Assembly: GCA_963721005.1 (NCBI GenBank) | Contig: CAVRHR010000004.1 | Coordinates: 930,001-994,000, forward strand | Direction of reading: 5' to 3' | Length of the DNA stretch: 64,000 nucleotides | Origin: VAZQ01 sp963721005 | GTDB lineage: Bacteria; Pseudomonadota; Alphaproteobacteria; Rhizobiales; Xanthobacteraceae | Shown: positions 8,216 to 16,176 of the stretch, piece by piece | Layout: each line of letters begins with the position of its first letter | How positions within the stretch are numbered: position 1 is the stretch's first letter | Position numbers and translations under genes: made by a program | The notes under the pieces: model-generated | The model's input: the letters and a program-made list of their open reading frames with translations, nothing else | The model's database searches: none | Told to the model about the DNA's origin: nothing

Positions 8216-8812
8216 CTACCCGGCCCTGAGCTTCAGGGGCGGGCACGCGACGCCGACCCGCTCGATGTGGTCGATCACCTTGGCGAGCTCCGGATAGCTG
8301 CGGTTGGGCAGGAAATTGGTGTCGAGGAAGCCGGAAGCCGCGAAGTGACGCACCATGGCGTCGATGTCGCGGTCGAGTTGCGTCGCCCATGCCTGCTCGA
8401 TGAACGCCTGGGCGGGCGGACCGCTCAGCGCAAAACTGGCCTTCTGGCGTCCGCGCGTGTCGTAGTAGTGCCGCACCGCCTCGATCAGGTCGATGCGCGC
8501 CGTCTCCTCGCACAGCCGCCAGTCGGAGCGGTAGAGCCACGGCCCGATGGCGTCGCGAGCACGATCCATCAAGCTCTGCTCGTTCTTGAGGCGGGCTTTC
8601 AGCTCCGCCGGCTCGTTCGGATCGGGCCGCGGCGGCTCGCCGAAGGCGCCGAGCAGCGGTTCGGTATCGAAGATGGTGCGGGTCTGACCGGCGGTCGCCG
8701 ATCCGTCGGCCGCGATCGGCTCATCGGGGTCGAGCGGAAAATGCCTGCCGCCCGGCCGCAACGCCACAGCGAGCAGGATCAGAAGTCCGATGATCAGGCC
8801 TGCGGCTCGCAT
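8216..8812 (-). CDS. Hypothetical membrane-anchored protein
   Basis: The 198 residues start with one hydrophobic segment, GLIIGLLILLAVAL (residues 6-19), followed by a proline-rich linker and a helical domain with EARHYYDTR-like and ALSGPPAQAFIEQAW stretches. I do not recognise a family. It is probably anchored in the inner membrane facing the periplasm. Its start lies 4 bases after the stop of the gene at 8816-9418, which has a similar single N-terminal membrane segment, so the two form an operon and may act together. uvrB begins 57 bases downstream in the same direction and could be co-transcribed. Confidence 0.65.
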   Translation of the reverse strand: MRAAGLIIGLLILLAVALRPGGRHFPLDPDEPIAADGSATAGQTRTIFDTEPLLGAFGEPPRPDPNEPAELKARLKNEQSLMDRARDAIGPWLYRSDWRLCEETARIDLIEAVRHYYDTRGRQKASFALSGPPAQAFIEQAWATQLDRDIDAMVRHFAASGFLDTNFLPNRSYPELAKVIDHIERVGVACPPLKLRAG

Positions 8813-8815
8813 CGG

Positions 8816-9418
8816 CTAGCGCGCGGCCGTGCGGGGACAAACCAGCGGCCCGTTCCCCAAGGCTTCCGCGACCTCTTTGGATTTCGGCGAGGCGTCCGGA
8901 TTGATGTTCCCGTCACCCGCCAACGTGGCTACCAGACGGGCGGCATCGTCGGGAAAGTCACCCTTGGCGATGGTTCCGGTCGCATGCCCCCGCCGCATCG
9001 CCTCGCGCATCCGGTGATCCGCGGGCGACCCGAAGGCCTTCTGCGCCAGATCGATTCGCGCGTTGTCCGACTGGCGGCAGGTGCTGGTGCCGACACAGGG
9101 CACGATGCTGATCCAGGCTCGCGCATATTTGGTCGCCGCCGCGATGTAGCGTGCCTTGACGGCTTGGTCGCATGGAGCGTCCTTCAGCGCAACGGCCGCG
9201 TCCAGCACCGCTTGACGCAGCGCATCGCGCACCGGGTCATTGTCGCTCGCAAAGGAGGTCTGCTCCAGCTGAAACCGCGGATCCTTGACATCTACCCGGT
9301 GGAAGGTCGGCAACCGCGCATCGGGTTTGAGGGCGCGCGGCGCCGGCAGCCAGCGGGCGCCGAGAAAAACCGCAATGCACATCGCCAGGGCGGTGCCGAT
9401 GAAGCGGAATGTGCCCAT
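8816..9418 (-). CDS. Hypothetical membrane-anchored protein
   Basis: This 200-residue protein has one N-terminal hydrophobic segment (FIGTALAMCIAVFLGARWL, residues 6-24) and a soluble, probably periplasmic domain. Four Cys (CDQAVK, IVPCVGTSTCRQS, LVCPRT) could form disulphides. No family is recognised. It heads a two-gene operon with the gene at 8216-8812 (3-base gap). The start at 9418 follows the only good hydrophobic leader. The pair is separated from the opposite-strand SemiSWEET-type gene by about 110 bases. Confidence 0.65.
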   Translation of the reverse strand: MGTFRFIGTALAMCIAVFLGARWLPAPRALKPDARLPTFHRVDVKDPRFQLEQTSFASDNDPVRDALRQAVLDAAVALKDAPCDQAVKARYIAAATKYARAWISIVPCVGTSTCRQSDNARIDLAQKAFGSPADHRMREAMRRGHATGTIAKGDFPDDAARLVATLAGDGNINPDASPKSKEVAEALGNGPLVCPRTAAR

Positions 9419-9532
9419 GGTTCGAGCCTCGCCGGAGTGATGGCCGCGGGTATACGGTCGCGCTGGTTAAGCCGTACCAACCTTTGGTTGGGAATGCGGG
9501 GCAACTTCGGCGCGGTGGTTTCTGCGCCGTTA

Positions 9533-9853
9533 ATGTGCGTCGGCACAATCCGCTGTCATAAAGCGACAGCAAATCGCTGCTATCCGGCCGCGATAAATCC
9601 TCTGCTGGTCGATGCGGTCGGGGCCGCGGGCGCGATGCTCACCACCTTCTGCTGGCTGCCGCAGGTGGTGAAGATCGTCCGCGAACGCGACACCCGTGCG
9701 ATCTCGTTTCCCGCCAACCTCGCCTGCGCGGTCGGGGTCGGATGCTGGCTCGTCTACGGGGCCGCGCTGCCGGATTGGCCGCTGATCGGCTCGAGTGCCG
9801 TCACGCTCGCCTTCATGCTGGTGATCCTGGCGCTCAAGCTGCGCCACGGCTGA
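9533..9853 (+). CDS. SemiSWEET-type (MtN3/PQ-loop) membrane protein
   Basis: The last 88 residues match the three-helix SemiSWEET pattern: TTFCWLPQVVKIVRERDTR (PQ-loop helix and the conserved TRSIS-like turn, here TRAIS), GVGCWLVYG, and a final hydrophobic helix ending in ALKLRHG. SemiSWEETs dimerise into small sugar facilitators in the inner membrane. The start is uncertain. ATG 9533 gives 106 residues with an odd leader; the next ATG, 9635, would cut helix 1; family length suggests an unusual start near 9596. Nothing nearby shows which sugar, if any, is carried. Confidence 0.75.
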   Translation: MCVGTIRCHKATANRCYPAAINPLLVDAVGAAGAMLTTFCWLPQVVKIVRERDTRAISFPANLACAVGVGCWLVYGAALPDWPLIGSSAVTLAFMLVILALKLRHG

Positions 9854-9935
9854 GGTCAAGAGGTCGCAGGCGCCCAAATTGACCGCGCCCACGCGCTCGC
9901 CGTAGAGTGAGGGCTGCTCACCGGCGGGGGACGAC

Positions 9936-10421
9936 GTGTCGGTTGCGTTAGTGCGAATGGCGACGAGCCTGGTGGCCGGCCTGCTCAGCTTCTGGGCGGC
10001 CGGCGCGCTGGCGCAGGAATACCCGACGCTGCTGCGAATCTCGCCGCAGGGCGGCGGCCATTGCATCGAGGTTCCGGGCGGCGACGCGGTGCCGGGCCAG
10101 GGACTGCAGATGGCGGATTGCAACAGCTCGGCCGCCCAGACCTTTATCCACGATCCGGCCGGCATGCACCTGACCATCGGCGGCCTCTGCATCGACGCCA
10201 ATGGCGGCAAGCCCGGCGACTTGGTCAAGCTCGTGGCCTGCGCGGCCGGCGCCGGCCAGATCTGGAAGTCGGAGCCGAAGGGCAACTTCACCAAGCTGGT
10301 CGGCCAGAACGGTCTCTGCCTGGACATCCGCTACGGCTCCAAGGACACCGGCGCGCCGGTGCAGAGCTGGAACTGCGGCGACAGCGAGCCGAACCAGCTG
10401 TGGAGCTTTCAGCGCGAATAG
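9936..10421 (+). CDS. Secreted ricin-type beta-trefoil lectin
   Basis: The protein has 161 residues: a signal peptide to about residue 26 (ending ALAQ), then one beta-trefoil. Three subdomains are visible by their QxW-like signatures (AAQTFI, AGQIWK, NQLWSF) and paired Cys in HCIEV/ADC, LCIDA/VAC and LCLDI/WNC. Such RICIN domains bind glycans. No catalytic domain is attached, so it is probably a periplasmic or exported sugar-binding protein. The start is a GTG at 9936 preceded by GGGGGA; an ATG at 9957 would shorten the leader. The gene is followed by a long palindromic repeat that may serve as its 3' end. Confidence 0.85.
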   Translation: MSVALVRMATSLVAGLLSFWAAGALAQEYPTLLRISPQGGGHCIEVPGGDAVPGQGLQMADCNSSAAQTFIHDPAGMHLTIGGLCIDANGGKPGDLVKLVACAAGAGQIWKSEPKGNFTKLVGQNGLCLDIRYGSKDTGAPVQSWNCGDSEPNQLWSFQRE

Positions 10422-10440
10422 GCTGGCGGTCTCTTCACCT

Positions 10441-10530
10441 GTCATCACCGGGCTCGTCCCGGTGATCCCCGACCATGGGGCACTGCCATGCCTCCCTCGA
10501 TGAGATCACCGGGACAAGCCCGGTGATGAC
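10441..10530. repeat. Palindromic intergenic repeat / possible terminator
   Basis: Two palindromic arms, GTCATCACCGGGCTCGTCCC and the inverse ending in CCCGGTGATGAC, face each other across about 35 bases. Each arm is itself a hairpin. It lies between two convergent genes (lectin and intradiol dioxygenase) and could stop transcription from both sides. Confidence 0.6.
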
Positions 10531-10561
10531 ACATTGCTGTTGCAACGCTATCGCGACTCCT

Positions 10562-11506
10562 TCACCCGCCCGCCGCCAGATGCGGGATCTTCGGGCGTTC
10601 GCCGCTGGCCTTGCCGGTGATCGGCGGGCGCGGCAGCCGGGCGTTGCCGGGCTCCATCACGAAGGTGTAGTCGAGCGAATACCAGGGGCCGGCGACGTCG
10701 GGCGCCGGGGCCGGCTCGTTCTCGTGCCGGACATAGTTGCCGATGAGATGGCGGGTGACGCCGAACTGCACGTCGGTCTCCAGGAACGGATCGTCGTTGA
10801 CATAGACCTGCGAGACCAGGGTCTTGAAGCCGTCCTTGACGGCAAGGAAATGCAGATGTGCGGGCCGCATGTTGTGGCGGCGCAGCGCCCGCAGCATCTC
10901 GCCGACCGGGCCGTCGATCGGGATCGGATAGCCGGCCGGCTTCACGCTGCGGAACGCGATATGGCCGTCGGCATCGGTGGTGAACTTGCCGCGCAGGTTC
11001 ATGTCGGCCTGCACCGGATCCTGGTTCTCGTAGAAGCCTTCCGGCGAGGAATGCCACACGTCGACCTCGGCGCCCACGACCGGCTTGCGGTCGCGGTCGC
11101 GGAACCAGGCATGCACGAACATCGCCGGCCCCGGCGTGGGCGAGCGCACGATCAAGTCGCCGTTGCGGGTGGCGGGCGAATGCATGCGCCAGAACGGGCC
11201 GAGCAGGTTGGCGGAGGTCTCGGTCTGCCCGTCGTCGCCGTTGTTGAGGAGGCAGATGAGGGTCGAGAGCCCGAGCGAGCCGGACATCAGCACGGCCTCG
11301 TTGTGGGTCTCGTTGGTGTGCTTGCCGAGCGCGATGATGTAGCCGACCGCGGCCTGGAACTCGGCCTCGGTCAGCTTCACCTCGCGGGTGAAGTCATGCA
11401 GGTGGCGCACCAGCGCCGACATGATCTCCTTGAACCTGGCATCCGGCGCGCGCTGCAGCTCGGCCAGCACCGCCTTGGTGACGTCGTTCTGGTTCTCGAT
11501 GATCAT
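10562..11506 (-). CDS. Intradiol ring-cleavage dioxygenase
   Basis: This is a non-heme Fe(III) dioxygenase that opens catechol- or hydroxyquinol-type rings between the two hydroxyls. It has 314 residues: an N-terminal dimerisation helix bundle (residues 1-100), then the beta-sandwich. The four expected iron ligands are present: Y159 (PEGFYENQ), Y193 (AGYPIPIDGP), H217 and H219 (MRPAHLHF). The sequence style (LLGPFWR, DVWHSSPEG) fits the hydroxyquinol / chlorocatechol 1,2-dioxygenase branch more than protocatechuate 3,4-dioxygenase. No maleylacetate reductase or other pathway gene is beside it, so the substrate is open. The gene is monocistronic, flanked on both sides by palindromic repeats. 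Confidence 0.9.
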   Translation of the reverse strand: MIIENQNDVTKAVLAELQRAPDARFKEIMSALVRHLHDFTREVKLTEAEFQAAVGYIIALGKHTNETHNEAVLMSGSLGLSTLICLLNNGDDGQTETSANLLGPFWRMHSPATRNGDLIVRSPTPGPAMFVHAWFRDRDRKPVVGAEVDVWHSSPEGFYENQDPVQADMNLRGKFTTDADGHIAFRSVKPAGYPIPIDGPVGEMLRALRRHNMRPAHLHFLAVKDGFKTLVSQVYVNDDPFLETDVQFGVTRHLIGNYVRHENEPAPAPDVAGPWYSLDYTFVMEPGNARLPRPPITGKASGERPKIPHLAAGG

Positions 11507-11525
11507 GTGTGACTCGCTTCGAAGT

Positions 11526-11608
11526 CATGGCCGGGCTTGACCCGGCCATCCACGTCTGGTGGCGTTGCCCAGAGGAAGACGTAGATGGCCGGGTCAAGCC
11601 CGGCCACG
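11526..11608. repeat. Palindromic intergenic repeat
   Basis: Two inverted hairpins, GGCCGGGCTTGACCCGGCC and GGCCGGGTCAAGCCCGGCC, are separated by about 35 bases. The core is shared with the short palindrome at 124-144. It lies in the 195-base gap between two minus-strand genes, upstream of the dioxygenase. Confidence 0.7.
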
Positions 11609-11701
11609 ACGATGGCTGACATGGCGTTCAGCTATCACGATTGCCCATGCGCCCGCGCTTGGCAATCGACTTGATCGCAAAAGCGGGACCGTCAGCCGAA
11701 G

Positions 11702-12514
11702 CTACTGCCCGCTGATGAAGCCGGCGATCTTCCAGTTGGCGCCTTCCTTGGCGTAGCAGAGCTGCTCGTTGCCGAGCGACAGGAGCTGGTCGCCCGCCAC
11801 ATAGCCGGTCTTGCCGGATGGCAGCACCACCCGGATGAAATCGGGGCCTTGGACGGCAGCGGCCGGGGAATCGTCGGGATAGACCCGCACCAGGTAGAGG
11901 CCGAGCTTGTCGGTGACCGGCGCGTCCGGCTTGGCGGCCGCCCGCACCTCGACGCCGTCCTTGACCGGATAGCCCCAATCGCCCGGATCGGTCTTGGTCT
12001 GCTTGGCGAGCGCTTCGGCGGCGTTCTCGTCGAAGGCCGGATCGGCAGGGGCGCAGAGCACGCCCTTGTGCTCCTCGTCGGGCTCGGCGGTGGGCTCCTT
12101 GGCGTATTCGGCGAGCGTGGCCCAGCCGGCGGCCGCGTCCTTGCCGTCGAGGCCGATCGCCTTGGAGAGATTGTCGATGCCGGGCTTCTTCTTGTCGGCC
12201 GCATCCTTCTCGCCGTTGATGAAGAAGAAGCTCGCCGCCACCAGCCTGGCCATCGCGGCACGGTCCTTCTTCTGCGCGATGTCGCCGACCTGCTTGCGGA
12301 ACGCCACGAAGCTCGGGTCGGCCACCGGGGTCGGCAGCTTGATGGTGACGGGCTTATAGGGCTGGGGCGGCGCCAGCGCCGGAGCGGCGGGCTGCTGAGC
12401 TGGCGCAGGCTGCTGCGCCAGGGCAGGGCACACCACCAGGGAAGTGGCGGCAAGCGTGCCGGCGATCACGAAGGCGGCGGCGAGGGCGGTCGGACCAAAA
12501 TGATGGGTGCGCAT
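11702..12514 (-). CDS. Secreted SH3-like domain protein
   Basis: The protein has 270 residues. A signal peptide ends at about residue 34 (CPALAQQ), then comes a Pro/Ala/Gln-rich linker and a helical region with Lys/Asp-rich segments. The C-terminal third looks like a bacterial SH3 fold: KDGVEVRAAAKPDAPVTDKLG, then FIRVVLPSGKTGYV and a closing CYAKEGANWKIAGFI. Such domains usually bind peptidoglycan or other ligands in the periplasm; the exact role is unknown. The start at 12514 is set by GGAGAA 8 bases upstream. A frame extending to 12841 lacks any such signal. Confidence 0.75.
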   Translation of the reverse strand: MRTHHFGPTALAAAFVIAGTLAATSLVVCPALAQQPAPAQQPAAPALAPPQPYKPVTIKLPTPVADPSFVAFRKQVGDIAQKKDRAAMARLVAASFFFINGEKDAADKKKPGIDNLSKAIGLDGKDAAAGWATLAEYAKEPTAEPDEEHKGVLCAPADPAFDENAAEALAKQTKTDPGDWGYPVKDGVEVRAAAKPDAPVTDKLGLYLVRVYPDDSPAAAVQGPDFIRVVLPSGKTGYVAGDQLLSLGNEQLCYAKEGANWKIAGFISGQ

Positions 12515-13300
12515 CTCTTTCTCCAGATTTGTGCCATTGATGAACAGCCAATTGAAGCAAAACCGGGGCCGGCTTCCGCGCGCTGGCCGAGCGCGCCTCC
12601 GCACCGGCGCGGGCTCCCGACCGTTCGCCCACCCGTAGCTCCAGAATATCACGCTGTCCGCCGCCGGGCTGCCCGGAACGGCGGTCCGATGCAAAAAAAA
12701 TCCATCCCGAACGGAGGTGCCGGAGTGCCCGGGGCCAACGCCGCACGCTGTCCGGCGACAAACGATGGTGGAAAAAAAGCGGCTCCAGCCCGGGGCAAGC
12801 CGATAGCTGGAACCGCCGAAGTCGACAACGCTCAAACGCAACGCCTACAAACAATGCTCAGGGACAATACGCAGTACGCGGCGTGTCAGGCCGGGCACAC
12901 CTACGCGGCCAGTGTTACACCGGCGTGACGCCGCCACGGTTTGGCCGCAGCAAATGTGATGCCGGTCACAACGCGGTTGCTGCGCCGCGGCGTATTTATT
13001 TGATCGCTTTGCCGAATCGCGGCTGCGTCAGCCCGCGAGTGCCGGGCCACAAAGCTGTGGATGAGGCTGTTTTCACGGCCTGTTTCGCACGTCTGTCGCA
13101 AATCTTGTTGGCTGATGCGGTGCGAAAAATAAAGCCGTCAAACTGTCGATTTGTTCACAGGCTGCTTACCAAAATGAAATGTTGATGTCTCACTGTCGAC
13201 ATGAGCTTGCTGGAAGATGTCTGTGCGGGCGCTGTTCCGAGTTCGATCCGCTCCGGTTTGACGGAACCGACTCACGGTCTTTGATATACGAGGCACGCAG
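12515..13300. other. Long divergent intergenic region
   Basis: The 786 bases lie between a minus-strand secreted protein and the plus-strand DUF1800 gene. No protein-coding frame has a plausible start and family. The region is less GC-rich than its surroundings from about 12950 to 13200, and contains a perfect CRP-type palindrome at 12955-12970. It probably holds promoters for both neighbours. I see no RNA gene I can name. Confidence 0.5.
12955..12970. promoter_or_regulatory. CRP-type palindrome TGTGA-N6-TCACA
   Basis: The sequence TGTGATGCCGGTCACA is an exact match to the consensus half-sites of CRP-family regulators with the canonical 6-base spacer. It is about 330 bases upstream of the DUF1800 gene and about 440 upstream of the divergent SH3-like gene, far for classical activation. 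Functional binding is inferred only. Confidence 0.4.
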
Positions 13301-14797
13301 ATGGCCCTTGATCCCCAAACCCAGGCAGCGCTGGCGCTGCACCGCTTCGGCTTCGGCCCGCGGTCCGAGGCGATCGCCAGGATCGCATCCGACCCGCGCG
13401 GCGCCTTGCTGGCCGAGCTCGATCGGCCGGGCGCCGGCCTGATCGACGATGCCGATTTGCTGACCAGCGCGGAGGCTGCCCAGGCCGGGCACGATTTCCG
13501 CCAGGTCCGCAAGGCCGCGCGGCTTGCCGAGCGTATCACCCGCGATGCCGAGCAGCAGGCTGCGCAGGCCGCCCAGCAGGCGGCGCGCAACGCCGCCAAG
13601 GCCGGCTCGGACATGACGCCCGGTCCGGACATGGCAGGGGGCGCCGACATGAAATCCGCGGCGCCGGCGGCCGCGCGCGATCCCGGCCCCGGCATTCCGC
13701 AGGAGATATTTCTGGAAGAGGCGAAAGCCCGCACCAAGGCGGCGGCCGGCGCCGATATCGGCTTTGCGGAGCGGCTGGTCTGGTTCTGGTCGAATCATTT
13801 CTGCATCTCGGCCAGCAAGGGCGGGAACGTCCTCCAGCTCGCCGGCGCCTATGAGCGTGAAGCGATCCGGCCGCATGCGCTGGGGCATTTCGAGGACATG
13901 CTGGTCGCGGTCGAAACCCATCCCGCCATGCTGCTCTATCTCGACAATGCACGCTCGATCGGCCCGGCCTCGCCGGCCGGCCAGCGCGGCGGCAAGGGCC
14001 TCAACGAGAACCTCGCCCGCGAGATCCTGGAGCTGCATACGCTCGGCGTCCGCACCGTCTACAGCCAGGCCGACGTGACCCGATTCGCCGATGTCATCAC
14101 CGGCTGGACCGTGGTGCCGCCGCGGCCCGAGCTGCCGCATGCGGGCGAGTTTACCTTCAACGCGCGCATGCACGAGCCCGCCGCCCAGACGGTGATCGGC
14201 AAGACCTATCCGGACGATGGTTTCGCGCAGGGCCGTGCGGTGCTGCAGGCGCTGGCGCGTCACCCCGCCACCGCCCGCCACGTCGCCACCAAGCTGGCGC
14301 GACATTTCGTGGCCGACGATCCGCCGCTCGCGCTCATCGACAAGCTCAGCAAGCGTTTTCTGGCCACGGAGGGCGATCTCAAGGAGATGGCCAAGGCGCT
14401 GGTGGCGGCGCCCGAGAGCTGGGTCTCGGCACCGCGCAAGCTCAAGCGTCCGGGCGAATGGATGATCGGCATGCTGCGGGCCGCCGACGCCGACATGGCC
14501 GACGTGCGGCCGATCCTGCAGGCGCAGAACCTCTTGGGCGAGCCACTGTGGCGGCCGCCGGCGCCAAACGGTTTCGCCGACCAGGACGCGGCCTGGATCG
14601 ACGGCATGTCGCAGCGGCTCGACATCGCCACCCAGGCGGCGCGCCGGCTCGGCAACCGGATCGATCCGAAAGCGGCGCTCGACCTCGCGCTCGGGCCGCT
14701 CGCTTCGGCCGAGACCCGCCAGACGATCAATCGCGCGGAAAGCCGGCCGCAGGCATTGGCGCTCCTGTTCATGGCGCCCGAATTCCAACGCAGGTGA
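13301..14797 (+). CDS. DUF1800 family protein
   Basis: This 498-residue protein has typical DUF1800 features: the opening ALHRFGFGP, FAERLVWFWSNHF, MLLYLDN, the strongly conserved NENLAREILELHTLGV, and the ITGWTV segment. An Ala-rich helical insertion (about residues 85-130) is variable in the family. DUF1800 proteins are nearly always encoded next to DUF1501 proteins, as here (next start 5 bases after this stop), and the pair is thought to act in the cell envelope; the biochemical role is unknown. No signal peptide is apparent. The start is supported by GAGG 7 bases upstream. Confidence 0.9.
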   Translation: MALDPQTQAALALHRFGFGPRSEAIARIASDPRGALLAELDRPGAGLIDDADLLTSAEAAQAGHDFRQVRKAARLAERITRDAEQQAAQAAQQAARNAAKAGSDMTPGPDMAGGADMKSAAPAAARDPGPGIPQEIFLEEAKARTKAAAGADIGFAERLVWFWSNHFCISASKGGNVLQLAGAYEREAIRPHALGHFEDMLVAVETHPAMLLYLDNARSIGPASPAGQRGGKGLNENLAREILELHTLGVRTVYSQADVTRFADVITGWTVVPPRPELPHAGEFTFNARMHEPAAQTVIGKTYPDDGFAQGRAVLQALARHPATARHVATKLARHFVADDPPLALIDKLSKRFLATEGDLKEMAKALVAAPESWVSAPRKLKRPGEWMIGMLRAADADMADVRPILQAQNLLGEPLWRPPAPNGFADQDAAWIDGMSQRLDIATQAARRLGNRIDPKAALDLALGPLASAETRQTINRAESRPQALALLFMAPEFQRR

Positions 14798-14801
14798 CAC
14801 C

Positions 14802-16058
14802 ATGACCCTCGATCTCCGTGCACCGAGACTGCATGCGCCGAGCCGCCGCGAATTGCTGGCCGCCTCCGGCACCCTGTTCGCCTGGGCGTTCGCCCCCAAG
14901 CTGGCGCGCGCCGAGGGCCGCGATCCGCGCTTGCTGACCATCGTGCTGCGCGGCGCCCTCGACGGATTGGCGGCGGTGGCGCCGGTCGGCGATCCGGACT
15001 GGATCGGCTTGCGCGGCGACAAGGCGCTCACCCTGCAAGGCGCCACCCCCGGGCTGCCGCTCGATGCCTTCTTCGCCCTCAACCCGGCGATGCCCAATCT
15101 GCATCGGCTGTACGGAGCCGGCGCCGCCACCATCGTGCATGCGGCCGCCACGCCCTACCGGGAGCGCTCGCATTTCGACGGCCAGGACGTGCTCGAAAGC
15201 GGCGTGCTGCGGCCGGGCGCCTCGGAGAGCGGCTGGCTCAACCGCGCCCTCGCCACGCTTGCGCCCGACGGGCGCGCCGGCTCGGCCAGCCGCGACGCCT
15301 TCGCGGTCGGGCCCATGACCCCGCTGGTGGTGCGCGGCGCCGCCCCGGTCCTGTCGTGGACGCCGCCGCGGCTGCCGCCCGCCAACGACGACACCATGAT
15401 GCGGCTCCTCGATCTCTATCGCCACACCGATCCGGCGTTGGCGCGCGCGCTCGAAGAGCGCATGGGCCTGGCCGCGATCGCGGGTGCCGGTGGTGCGGCG
15501 AAATCCGGCCCGAAGCCGCAGCCCGGCCCGGCCGCGCAGGTGCGCGCCTATTTCGCCGAATCCGCCGGCATGGCGGCCAAATTCCTGGCGCAGCCCGACG
15601 GTCCGCGCATCGGGGCGCTCGCCTTCGACGGCTGGGACACCCACGCGGACGAAGGCGCGGTCAATGGCCGGCTGGCGGCGCTGCTGGGCGCGCTCGACGG
15701 CGCGCTCGCCGCGATCGAGACCAACATGGGCCCGGCCTGGCGCGACACCGTGGTGGTGGTGGTCACCGAGTTCGGCCGCACCGCCCGCATCAACGGCACC
15801 GAGGGTACCGACCACGGCACCGCCACGGTCGCGTTCCTGGCCGGCGGCGCGCTCAAGGGCGGCCGCGTGATCGCGGACTGGCCGGGCCTGAAAGTGGCGC
15901 AGCTGCAGGACGGGCGCGACCTCAAGCCGACCACCGACCTGCGTGCCGTGGTCAAGGGCCTGCTGCACGAGCACCTGCGCGTCAACGAAGCCGCCCTCAC
16001 CGCCAAAGTGTTCCCCGACAGCGGCGCCGTGAAACCGATGACGGGGCTGCTGGAGTAG
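14802..16058 (+). CDS. DUF1501 family protein, Tat-exported
   Basis: The protein has 418 residues. The N-terminus carries a twin-arginine-type leader (SRRELLAASGTLFAWAFAP) ending near ARAEG, so export of the folded protein is expected. The DUF1501 domain shows LLTIVLRGALDGLAAV near the start, ALAFDGWDTH, and VVVVTEFGRTARINGTEGTDHG, motifs shared with the alkaline-phosphatase/sulfatase-like fold and suggesting metal-binding D/H residues. It forms a two-gene operon with the DUF1800 gene (4-base gap). Substrate and reaction are unknown. The gene ends just before a very large inverted repeat. Confidence 0.9.
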   Translation: MTLDLRAPRLHAPSRRELLAASGTLFAWAFAPKLARAEGRDPRLLTIVLRGALDGLAAVAPVGDPDWIGLRGDKALTLQGATPGLPLDAFFALNPAMPNLHRLYGAGAATIVHAAATPYRERSHFDGQDVLESGVLRPGASESGWLNRALATLAPDGRAGSASRDAFAVGPMTPLVVRGAAPVLSWTPPRLPPANDDTMMRLLDLYRHTDPALARALEERMGLAAIAGAGGAAKSGPKPQPGPAAQVRAYFAESAGMAAKFLAQPDGPRIGALAFDGWDTHADEGAVNGRLAALLGALDGALAAIETNMGPAWRDTVVVVVTEFGRTARINGTEGTDHGTATVAFLAGGALKGGRVIADWPGLKVAQLQDGRDLKPTTDLRAVVKGLLHEHLRVNEAALTAKVFPDSGAVKPMTGLLE

Positions 16059-16074
16059 CAATCGCGGCCCGTCC

Positions 16075-16150
16075 GTAGGATGGGTTGAGCTCTTTTGCGA
16101 AACCCATCATGGGCGGTTGATGGGTTTCGCAAGAGCTCAACCCATCCTAC
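16075..16150. repeat. Large inverted repeat, 33-35 bp arms
   Basis: The arms 16075-16109 and 16118-16150 are near-perfect inverse copies (GTAGGATGGGTTGAGCTCTT... and its complement) with an 8-base loop. Such GTAGGATGGGTT palindromes are widespread between genes in rhizobia. It sits between the DUF1501 stop and the TTT receptor start and could end the first transcript. Confidence 0.8.
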
Positions 16151-16176
16151 AATGCATGACGTCCGGGAGAGGCGGC

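Noticed and set aside
12883..13185. 100-codon frame in the long divergent gap
   Set aside because: No ribosome-binding site, no family resemblance, and it overlaps the CRP-type palindrome.
13258..13286. TTGACG / TTGATA as a promoter for the DUF1800 gene
   Set aside because: The spacing of 17 is right, but the transcript would start only about 8 bases before the ATG, leaving the GAGG ribosome-binding site at its very edge.
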